Shown here in pieces: positions 1 through 5,048 of a stretch of DNA of 5,048 bases (positions within the stretch are counted from its first letter, which is position 1; each line of letters begins with the position of its first letter). The stretch is from Saprospiraceae bacterium. GTDB lineage: Bacteria; Bacteroidota; Bacteroidia; Chitinophagales; Saprospiraceae. The position numbers were made by a program, and so were the translations under genes. The notes under the pieces are model-generated. The model saw only the letters and a program-made list of their open reading frames with translations, did no database searches and was not told where the DNA came from. Where the stretch lies: NCBI GenBank assembly GCA_020630455.1, contig JAHDBK010000325.1:1-5048 (forward strand), given 5' to 3'.

Positions 1-501
1 CCATTTAACTTTTATATCTTTTTTAGCTAAAGCATCAAACATATCTTCAAAAAGTATGTCATCTGCATTATCATGATAATCATATTCTAATCCAAAAAAA
101 TAATATTTGAATTTTCTATTATTTTTCATCCTAATTTCTATCCATTTGTATTCATAAGGTAAAAAATATGTTAAAAATAAACTTATTATGAATCGGGAAG
201 TTGAAGTTCCGTTTCCCGCAATACTGTCAGTCCAATCATATCTAAAAGTGATTTCTGAAATTTCGGATATTTTGAAATGTTTTTTACGAGCATTTTTAAA
301 AATACTTGCTTCAACTTCAATTTTATCTTCTTTAATTGTTAAATTATTATTTGTAATAAAAAGATAAATAATAAATAAAAGCACATAAATAATGAATAAT
401 CCAAAAAGACCCATTTGAAATGGAATCAAAGCAAAGTAATCAATCCAAGAACTCGTTAAATACATTAAGAATAAAAGAAATAGATTTCGCATGAGTTTCA
501 T
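1..501 (-). CDS. Hypothetical membrane protein, partial (3' end outside window)
   Basis: The frame is open without a stop from an ATG at 501 to the left edge, giving the first 167 residues. A second in-frame ATG lies at 492. The frame stays open upstream to a stop at 592-594, but I found no other in-frame ATG, GTG or TTG there. Two strongly hydrophobic stretches at about residues 7-26 and 31-50 look like a membrane hairpin. The rest is charged and looks beta-rich: LTIKEDKIEVEASIF near residue 54, then KISEISEITFRYDW, then YKWIEIRMKNNRKFKYYFF near residue 118. It finishes with an acidic, probably helical stretch (DNADDILFEDMFDALAKK, about 144-161). Two membrane helices followed by such a domain resemble small bacterial membrane proteins with a PH-like (bPH) domain, but that is an inference from pattern only. 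I do not recognise the family and assign no function. Codon use is AT-rich like its neighbours. Confidence 0.7.
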   Translation of the reverse strand, partial: MKLMRNLFLLFLMYLTSSWIDYFALIPFQMGLFGLFIIYVLLFIIYLFITNNNLTIKEDKIEVEASIFKNARKKHFKISEISEITFRYDWTDSIAGNGTSTSRFIISLFLTYFLPYEYKWIEIRMKNNRKFKYYFFGLEYDYHDNADDILFEDMFDALAKKDIKVKW

Positions 502-583
502 TAAAGCAGAAGCTATAATACTACTCTTAAATTCATTTGTTTCTTTATTTTTAAGATAGATACTCTTAATTAAAATGATAACA

Positions 584-601
584 AAATTTCTTTATTATTT
601 A
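584..601 (+). repeat. Left outer repeat flanking icmF
   Basis: AAATTTCTTTATTATTTA is identical to 4064-4081 in direct orientation. Because that right-hand sequence lies inside a perfect palindrome, it also matches 4052-4069 in inverted orientation. The similarity continues past the 18 bases: ATAAAAAT follows here and TATAAAAAT follows the right copy, a single-base length difference. The left copy lacks the other half of the palindrome. Confidence 0.75.
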
Positions 602-617
602 ATAAAAATATTCCTTT

Positions 618-631
618 AACTCAATACTCAA
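618..631 (+). repeat. Left heptamer repeat (AACTCAA TACTCAA)
   Basis: Two adjacent 7-base units, AACTCAA and TACTCAA, end two bases before the icmF stop codon. The core ACTCAATACT (619-628) is an exact reverse complement of 4024-4033, just outside the icmF start codon. The two copies therefore form a 10-bp inverted repeat around the gene. Confidence 0.65.
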
Positions 632-632
632 A

Positions 633-3600
633 TCACATATTTCTCCTATACTGTCCACCTACATCATATAGTGCATTGGTGATTTGTCCAAGAGAGCAAT
701 ATTTAGCCACTTCCATTAATTTTTCAAATACATTGCCGTTTTCAATGGCGGTTTGTTGTAAGTCTTTGAGCATAGTAGCAGCATGAAAATCATTGGCTTT
801 TTGAAGATTTTGCAAGGTGTTGATTTGATCTTGTTTTTCATCTTCTGTGGCACGTATCACTTCCTCTGGTATAATAGTAGGAGAACCTTCTTTAGAAAGG
901 AAAGTATTTACGCCTATAATTTTATATTCTCCAGTGTGTTTCAAGGTTTCGTAATAAAGGGACTCTTCTTGTATTTTTCCTCTTTGATACATGGTTTCCA
1001 TAGCACCGAGTACACCACCACGTTCTGTAATGCGTTCAAACTCCATTAAGACCGCTTCTTCAACCAAATCCGTTAATTCTTCAATGATGAATGAACCTTG
1101 ATTTGGATTTTCATTTTTTGCCATTCCCAATTCGTGATTGATAATCATTTGAATCGCCATGGCTCGTCTTACAGATTCTTCAGTTGGTGTAGTGATGGCT
1201 TCATCATAAGCATTCGTATGTAAAGAATTACAATTATCATAAATAGCATATAATGCTTGTAGTGTAGTTCGAATATCATTGAAGGAAATCTCTTGAGCGT
1301 GAAGACTTCTTCCAGATGTTTGAATATGATATTTTAATTTTTGGCTACGCTCATTAGCATTGTATTTTAATTTCATGGCTTTCGCCCAAATTCTTCTAGC
1401 GACTCTACCGATTACGGCGTATTCAGGGTCAACTCCATTGGAGAAAAAGAATGATAAGTTAGGAGCAAAATCATTCACGTCCATTCCTCTCGAAATATAA
1501 TATTCAACGAAAGTGAACCCATTACTCAATGTAAATGCTAATTGTGAAATAGGATTGGCCCCTGCTTCTGCAATGTGATAACCCGAAATAGAAACAGAAT
1601 AAAAATTCCTTACTTTATGGTCTATAAAATATTGCTGTACATCACCCATCAATCGCAAAGAAAATTCGGTAGAAAAAATACATGTATTTTGTGCTTGGTC
1701 TTCCTTCAAAATATCTGCTTGTACCGTTCCTCTTACTGCGTTGAGTGTTTTGGCTTTTATTTCATTGTAAACATTTTTTTCTAATACTTGATCTCCTGTA
1801 ATTCCTAATAACATCAAACCTAATCCATCATTTCCTTTAGGAATATCGGCATTGTATTGAGGGCGAGGCAATTTTTTATCATCATACAATTCTTTCAATT
1901 TGGCTTCCACCAAATGTTCCAAATCATTTTCCTTGATATATAGTTCGCATTGTTGGTCGATGGCTGCATTGAGGAAGAAAGCACACAAGGTAGCCGCAGG
2001 ACCATTTATCGTCATAGAAACCGAAGTATTAGGCATACATAAATTGAAACCAGAATACAATTTTTTGGCATCATCTAAACAACAAATACTCACTCCTGAA
2101 TTTCCAATTTTACCATAAATATCAGGACGGTGGTCTGGGTCTTCTCCATATAAAGTAACTGAATCAAATGCAGTACTCAAGCGATTAGCAGGCATATCGA
2201 TAGAAACATAATGAAAACGCTTATTGGTACGCTCTGGACCACCTTCTCCTGCAAACATTCTTGTAGGGTCTTCTCCTTGTCTTTTGAAAGGAAATACTCC
2301 CGCAGTATAAGGAAACTCTCCTGGGACATTTTCTTGAAGAACATAATTTAAAATTGCTCCCCAATCCTTGAATTTAGGCAAGGCTACTCGCGGTATTTTT
2401 TGATGAGAAAGCGATTGAGTATGCGTAGGAACTTTAATTTCTCTATTTCTTACTTTGTAAATGAACTCATCTGCTTTGTAGGCGGCTTTTTTGGCTTCCC
2501 ATTCGTCTAAAATACGCTTACAACGACCATCTAAATCCAATTCTAAATCATTAAATTGGTCTTCTAAAACTTTTAGAACAGCCTCTCTGCTTTCTACTCT
2601 TTCTGCTTTTTTGATGTGCTCAATAGATTGTTTTAATCCGAATAATCTCCTAGCAATATTACATTGTCTATCTGCCCAAGCATCGTATTGGCGATTGTTT
2701 TCTGCGATTTCGGCCAAATAGCGTGTTCTTTTAGGGGGAATGATATAAATTTTTTCGCTCATTGCCTCGCTAATGCTATAAGAAGAATTGAAATCAGCAC
2801 CTGTACGCTCGACTATTTTATCCATAATATGGCGATACAAGGTATTCATACCTGGGTCATTGAATTGGCTAGCAATAGTACCATGCACGGGCATATTGTC
2901 TAATGGTTTTTCCCAAAGGTTGTGATTTCTTTGATATTGTTTTCTAACATCTCTCAATGCGTCTAATGCTCCTCTTTTATCAAATTTATTTAAAGCAATG
3001 ATGTCTGCAAAATCGAGCATGTCGATTTTTTCTAATTGGGTAGCTGCACCGTATTCTGGAGTCATGACATAAAGCGAGACATCGGAGTGGTCTATGATTT
3101 CTGTGTCAGATTGTCCAATACCGGATGTTTCTAAGATGATTAAATCAAAACCAGAGGCTTTGAATATATCTACAGCTCCTTGAACGTGCTTGGATAAAGC
3201 CAAATTGGATTGACGTGTTGCCAATGAACGCATATATGCTCTAGGATGATTGACGGAATTCATTCTGATTCTATCTCCTAATAATGCTCCTCCTGTTTTT
3301 CTTTTGGATGGGTCAACAGATATAACTCCGATGGTTTTATCTTCAAAATCTAATATAAATCTTCTTACTAATTCATCTACTAATGATGATTTTCCTGCTC
3401 CTCCAGTTCCTGTGATTCCTAAAACAGGAGTTTTGCAATCTTTGATACTAGCTCTTAATTCAGTTAACCAAGCGGCATTGTCTTCTGGGAAGTTTTCTAT
3501 AGCAGATATGGTTTTGGCAATCGCTCCTTGATTTTGGATGCTTAGTTTTTTGACTTCTCCATTGAGGTTGATGCCTGTAGGGAAATCACAGCCTTGTAAT

Positions 3601-4016
3601 ACATCATTTATCATACCTTGTAATCCCATAGTCCTGCCATCATCTGGAGAATAAATACGAGCAATACCATAGTCCATTAATTCCTTGATTTCGCTAGGTA
3701 GAATGGTGCCGCCGCCACCACCATAAATTTTGATATGACCTGCTCCACGTTCTTTTAATAAATCGTACATGTATTTAAAGAACTCGTTATGTCCTCCTTG
3801 ATAGGACGTAATGGCAATGCCTTGTACATCTTCTTGAATAGCTGTATTCACGATTTCATGTACGGAGCGGTTATGCCCTAAGTGAATGATTTCTGCTCCT
3901 GTAGATTGTAGAATACGACGCATAATATTAATAGCGGCATCGTGCCCATCAAAAAGGGAAGCAGCGGTTACTATTCTTATCTTATTTTTGGCTTGGTAAG
4001 CTGGTATTGTTTGCAT
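633..4016 (-). CDS. icmF: Fused isobutyryl-CoA mutase IcmF (B12 domain, G-protein chaperone, mutase)
   Basis: This adenosylcobalamin-dependent radical enzyme interconverts isobutyryl-CoA and n-butyryl-CoA. Some family members also convert isovaleryl-CoA to pivalyl-CoA. The domain order is that of IcmF, not methylmalonyl-CoA mutase. A B12-binding Rossmann domain lies at about 12-140, with DGHDAA (D23, lower-ligand H25), the SYQGGH segment at 71-76 and the glycine run 99-103. A MeaB-like GTPase lies at about 195-410: P-loop GTGGAGKS 203-210, VDPSKRKTGGALLGDR 234-249, ETSGIGQSD 296-304 and NKFD 343-346. A helical linker covers about 415-540. The mutase barrel follows, with TAGVFPFKRQGEDPTRMFAG (571-590), GTVQADILKE (763-772) and SGYHIAEAGANP (811-822, H814 matching MCM His244). 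F588 and Q776 align with Phe80/Gln198 of ICM rather than Tyr89/Arg207 of MCM. The length (1127 aa) is close to the family norm. The ATG at 4016 is preceded by A-rich sequence, and the stop is TGA. The G-protein chaperone is built in, so no separate meaB is needed. I saw no frameshift or lost motif. Confidence 0.96.
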   Translation of the reverse strand: MQTIPAYQAKNKIRIVTAASLFDGHDAAINIMRRILQSTGAEIIHLGHNRSVHEIVNTAIQEDVQGIAITSYQGGHNEFFKYMYDLLKERGAGHIKIYGGGGGTILPSEIKELMDYGIARIYSPDDGRTMGLQGMINDVLQGCDFPTGINLNGEVKKLSIQNQGAIAKTISAIENFPEDNAAWLTELRASIKDCKTPVLGITGTGGAGKSSLVDELVRRFILDFEDKTIGVISVDPSKRKTGGALLGDRIRMNSVNHPRAYMRSLATRQSNLALSKHVQGAVDIFKASGFDLIILETSGIGQSDTEIIDHSDVSLYVMTPEYGAATQLEKIDMLDFADIIALNKFDKRGALDALRDVRKQYQRNHNLWEKPLDNMPVHGTIASQFNDPGMNTLYRHIMDKIVERTGADFNSSYSISEAMSEKIYIIPPKRTRYLAEIAENNRQYDAWADRQCNIARRLFGLKQSIEHIKKAERVESREAVLKVLEDQFNDLELDLDGRCKRILDEWEAKKAAYKADEFIYKVRNREIKVPTHTQSLSHQKIPRVALPKFKDWGAILNYVLQENVPGEFPYTAGVFPFKRQGEDPTRMFAGEGGPERTNKRFHYVSIDMPANRLSTAFDSVTLYGEDPDHRPDIYGKIGNSGVSICCLDDAKKLYSGFNLCMPNTSVSMTINGPAATLCAFFLNAAIDQQCELYIKENDLEHLVEAKLKELYDDKKLPRPQYNADIPKGNDGLGLMLLGITGDQVLEKNVYNEIKAKTLNAVRGTVQADILKEDQAQNTCIFSTEFSLRLMGDVQQYFIDHKVRNFYSVSISGYHIAEAGANPISQLAFTLSNGFTFVEYYISRGMDVNDFAPNLSFFFSNGVDPEYAVIGRVARRIWAKAMKLKYNANERSQKLKYHIQTSGRSLHAQEISFNDIRTTLQALYAIYDNCNSLHTNAYDEAITTPTEESVRRAMAIQMIINHELGMAKNENPNQGSFIIEELTDLVEEAVLMEFERITERGGVLGAMETMYQRGKIQEESLYYETLKHTGEYKIIGVNTFLSKEGSPTIIPEEVIRATEDEKQDQINTLQNLQKANDFHAATMLKDLQQTAIENGNVFEKLMEVAKYCSLGQITNALYDVGGQYRRNM

Positions 4017-4020
4017 ACTT

Positions 4021-4041
4021 TTTAGTATTGAGTACTGAGTA
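4021..4041 (-). repeat. Right heptamer repeat (TACTCAG TACTCAA TACTAAA)
   Basis: On the minus strand three adjacent 7-base units, TACTCAG, TACTCAA and TACTAAA, end four bases before the icmF ATG. The middle part (4024-4033) is the inverted partner of 619-628 at the other end of the gene. It occupies the usual ribosome-binding position but has no Shine-Dalgarno character. Confidence 0.65.
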
Positions 4042-4051
4042 GTTAGGTTGT

Positions 4052-4081
4052 TAAATAATAAAGAAATTTCTTTATTATTTA
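4052..4081. repeat. Perfect 30-bp palindrome upstream of icmF
   Basis: Each 15-base arm is the exact reverse complement of the other with no spacer. The centre is AAGAAATTTCTT between 4066 and 4067, and symmetry breaks at 4051/4082. It lies 36-65 bases upstream of the icmF start. It could be a binding site for a dimeric regulator, a cruciform or hairpin, or the intact form of a dispersed repeat of which 584-601 is a partial copy. All bases are A or T except one G and one C near the centre. Confidence 0.8.
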
Positions 4082-4137
4082 TATAAAAATCTAAAATATT
4101 TTACCCTACTTTAATTAAATAAATTTAATAAACTTTC

Positions 4138-4165
4138 GTACTTTTTTCCATGATAAAAAAAGTAC
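4138..4165. repeat. Hairpin-forming inverted repeat
   Basis: GTACTTTTTT at 4138-4147 is exactly complementary to AAAAAAGTAC at 4156-4165, with an 8-base loop CCATGATA. The plus strand continues with an A run. In the icmF direction the hairpin is not followed by a T run, so it does not look like an intrinsic terminator. Similar hairpins seem, from general memory, to recur between genes in flavobacterial genomes; that is inference. Confidence 0.6.
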
Positions 4166-4175
4166 AAAAAAATCT

Positions 4176-4245
4176 TGTGCTATATTCATTTTTTAACGGC
4201 TACAAACATTTTCAACACTTCTCTACCTAAAATGAATAATGCACG
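4176..4245. repeat. Imperfect 17-bp inverted repeat with 36-base loop
   Basis: TGTGCTATATTCATTTT at 4176-4192 pairs with AAAATGAATAATGCACG at 4229-4245, with 14 of 17 positions complementary. The enclosed 36 bases include AACGGCTACAAAC. It sits beside the 4138-4165 hairpin, and the two together may be one composite dispersed intergenic element of about 110 bases. Confidence 0.5.
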
Positions 4246-4280
4246 TTTTGAAAATTTATATTATCATATAAAATATAATG

Positions 4281-4288
4281 CAAAGATA
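4281..4288 (-). promoter_or_regulatory. Candidate Bacteroidota -7 promoter element for icmF
   Basis: The minus strand reads TATCTTTG followed by CA, an exact match to the TAnnTTTG -7 consensus of Bacteroidota primary-sigma promoters. It lies 60 bases beyond the gpx stop and points toward icmF. No clear TTG -33 element is present at the expected spacing, so the match rests on the -7 box alone. Transcription from here would give icmF a leader of roughly 255 bases. Confidence 0.45.
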
Positions 4289-4348
4289 AGGAAAATCTTT
4301 ATTGTTGTGCTGTTTTAAGTTGTATTATCTAATATGTAATATATTCTT

Positions 4349-4921
4349 TTATTCTGTAATCCAAGCAATGATTTTTTCATCTTGTGGTTGGGTTTTAGGA
4401 GAGAAATGTCCCACTAAAAAGCCTTCTTCATCTATCATGTATTTTTGGAAATTCCAAGATACTTTGGAGTCTTCAACGCCGTTTTTTTCTCTTTGGGTGA
4501 GGAATTGATAGATAGGGTGGATGTTGCCGCCTTTTACAGATATTTTAGACATCATCGGGAAGGTGACGCCATAATTTTTTTTACAAAATTCTTGTATATC
4601 GCTATCACTTCCTGGTTCTTGTTTTAGGAAATTATTAGCAGGAAATCCAACGATGGTGAAGTTTTGATCTTTGTAGGTTTCATATAATTCTTGTAAGCCT
4701 TCGTATTGAGGAGTGAGTCCACATTTAGAAGCAGTATTGACGACCAATACTTTTTTTCCTTTCAATGATTCAAAAGAAAAGGATGCTCCTGATAAGTCAG
4801 TTACTTCAAATGAATGGATGCTTTGTTTTTCTACGGGTGTTTCAGAACTGTTATCTACTTTTTGTTGTGAATTACAAGAGATAACGAAAAGAATAGCGAA
4901 TAATAATGATAATTGTTTCAT
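4349..4921 (-). CDS. gpx: Glutathione peroxidase family lipoprotein, probably thioredoxin-dependent
   Basis: This 190-residue protein should reduce hydrogen peroxide and organic hydroperoxides outside the cytoplasm. Residues 1-15 form a short lipoprotein signal peptide (Lys2, hydrophobic LSLLFAILFV, lipobox VISC), with lipidation predicted at C16. A Ser/Gln-rich tether runs to about residue 35 and the thioredoxin-fold peroxidase domain fills the rest. The catalytic tetrad is complete: C67 in NTASKCG, Q101 in LKQEPGS, and W156-N157 in SWNF. C113 in EFCKKNYG lies 46 residues after C67, where 2-Cys glutathione peroxidases keep the resolving cysteine. This suggests thioredoxin-like reductants rather than glutathione. 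The FPCNQF cysteine of many homologues is replaced by A95 (GFPANNF). The residue at 67 is Cys, not selenocysteine. The ATG at 4921 is chosen because the signal peptide begins there; upstream sequence is A-rich with no Shine-Dalgarno. Outer- versus inner-membrane location is not settled, although K21/D23 after the lipid Cys faintly resemble a lipoprotein export signal. Confidence 0.93.
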   Translation of the reverse strand: MKQLSLLFAILFVISCNSQQKVDNSSETPVEKQSIHSFEVTDLSGASFSFESLKGKKVLVVNTASKCGLTPQYEGLQELYETYKDQNFTIVGFPANNFLKQEPGSDSDIQEFCKKNYGVTFPMMSKISVKGGNIHPIYQFLTQREKNGVEDSKVSWNFQKYMIDEEGFLVGHFSPKTQPQDEKIIAWITE

Positions 4922-5002
4922 TTTGTATTGTTTTAATAGACGTTATTACGAAAAATTGATTATAGCTAAATTGTCTTTTTAATGATATCCATTGTTATTC
5001 CT

Positions 5003-5044
5003 CTCAAACATAGCTACGGCTATGCTTTTCGAGTAATGCCTCGA
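5003..5044. repeat. Overlapping hairpin-forming inverted repeats at right edge
   Basis: CATAGC (5009-5014) pairs perfectly with GCTATG (5019-5024) around a TACG loop. The stem can extend through AAA/TTT and CTC/GAG with small bulges to 5003 and 5033. A second inverted repeat, TCGAG (5029-5033) and CTCGA (5040-5044), shares the GAG bases, so the extended first stem and the second stem exclude each other. It looks like an intergenic palindromic repeat; its full extent may lie beyond the window. Confidence 0.5.
5005..5012 (-). promoter_or_regulatory. Weak candidate -7 promoter element for gpx
   Basis: The minus strand reads TATGTTTG, an exact TAnnTTTG match about 84 bases upstream of the gpx start. 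It overlaps the palindromic repeat and has no obvious TTG -33 partner, so it could well be chance. Confidence 0.22.
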
Positions 5045-5048
5045 CTAT

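Larger units (their letters stand above)
502..632. other. Intergenic spacer downstream of icmF
   Basis: This AT-rich spacer separates the icmF stop from the start of the partial membrane protein gene. It contains left-hand copies of two repeats also found upstream of icmF (584-601 and 618-631) and a short direct repeat, TACTCTTAA, at 522-530 and 561-569. I found no convincing hairpin-plus-T-run terminator for icmF and no exact TAnnTTTG promoter element for the downstream gene. Confidence 0.6.
4017..4348. other. Repeat-rich intergenic region between gpx and icmF
   Basis: This 332-base AT-rich stretch has no credible gene. In icmF reading direction it holds a candidate promoter (4281-4288), an imperfect long inverted repeat (4176-4245), a 10-bp-stem hairpin (4138-4165), a perfect 30-bp palindrome (4052-4081) and a heptamer repeat (4021-4041). 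If the promoter is real, most of this would be a roughly 255-base icmF leader. I looked for a cobalamin riboswitch and saw no B12-box-like GCCACTG segment. No strong terminator for gpx is evident just downstream of its stop at 4349. Confidence 0.7.

Noticed and set aside
522..569. Direct repeat TACTCTTAA at 522-530 and 561-569
   Set aside because: It is only 9 bases in very AT-rich sequence, with no further similarity or link to a function.
783..3531. Several plus-strand open frames of 69-93 codons opposite icmF
   Set aside because: They lie antisense to a well-conserved long protein and their translations resemble no family. They are explained as shadows of the icmF codons.
1220..4000. Separate meaB-like GTPase and mutase genes joined by mistake
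   Set aside because: The frame is continuous from the B12 domain through the GTPase and linker to the mutase, in the order known for IcmF, so it is one natural fusion protein.
4138..4165. Intrinsic terminator for gpx
   Set aside because: The stem is mostly A/T and, in the gpx and icmF direction, is not followed by a T run. It also lies almost 200 bases past the gpx stop, beyond the icmF promoter candidate.
4017..4348. Cobalamin riboswitch upstream of icmF
   Set aside because: No GCCACTG-like B12 box or other G/C-rich conserved core is visible. The stems here are AT-rich simple inverted repeats.
4302..4982. Plus-strand open frames of 60-89 codons opposite gpx
   Set aside because: They overlap antisense a gene with a complete catalytic tetrad and signal peptide, and they show no domain features of their own.
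4982..5048. Possible plus-strand gene start (ATG at 4982 open to the window edge, MISIVIPLKHSYGYAF...)
   Set aside because: There are only 22 codons, it runs through a palindromic repeat, and no promoter or family resemblance supports it. The opposite strand is also open over much of the same stretch, as expected for a palindrome.

Overview
This AT-rich window looks like chromosomal DNA from a member of the Bacteroidota, probably a flavobacterium-like organism. The evidence is the base composition, A-rich starts without Shine-Dalgarno sequences, candidate TAnnTTTG-type promoter elements, and the character of the proteins. The genus cannot be fixed from this sequence. All three supported genes lie on the minus strand, so transcription runs from right to left.

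Layout from left to right: (1) 1-501 is the 5' part of an unrecognised membrane protein gene whose 3' end lies outside the window. (2) 502-632 is an AT-rich spacer carrying repeat copies. (3) 633-4016 is a complete 1127-residue fused isobutyryl-CoA mutase (icmF): an N-terminal B12-binding domain, a MeaB-like GTPase chaperone domain, a linker, and a C-terminal acyl-CoA mutase barrel. (4) 4017-4348 is a 332-base intergenic region full of inverted repeats, including a perfect 30-bp palindrome, with a good candidate promoter for icmF at its gpx-proximal end. (5) 4349-4921 is a lipoprotein-type glutathione peroxidase family gene (probably thioredoxin-dependent, 2-Cys). (6) 4922-5048 is an intergenic edge ending in overlapping hairpin-forming repeats.

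The genes show no strong functional link. IcmF isomerises isobutyryl-CoA and n-butyryl-CoA in branched-chain and short-chain acyl-CoA metabolism. The peroxidase probably detoxifies peroxides at the cell envelope. Each gene seems to have its own upstream region, so no operon is proposed.

The coding content is ordinary and I see no undescribed multi-gene system. The most unusual signal is non-coding. The icmF gene is bracketed by two composite repeats in inverted orientation: an 18-bp element, a 17- or 18-bp spacer, then a 10-bp element containing a heptamer repeat. One outer element is part of the perfect 30-bp palindrome. Whether this marks a mobile or rearranged unit or just two copies of a dispersed intergenic repeat needs genome-wide comparison.
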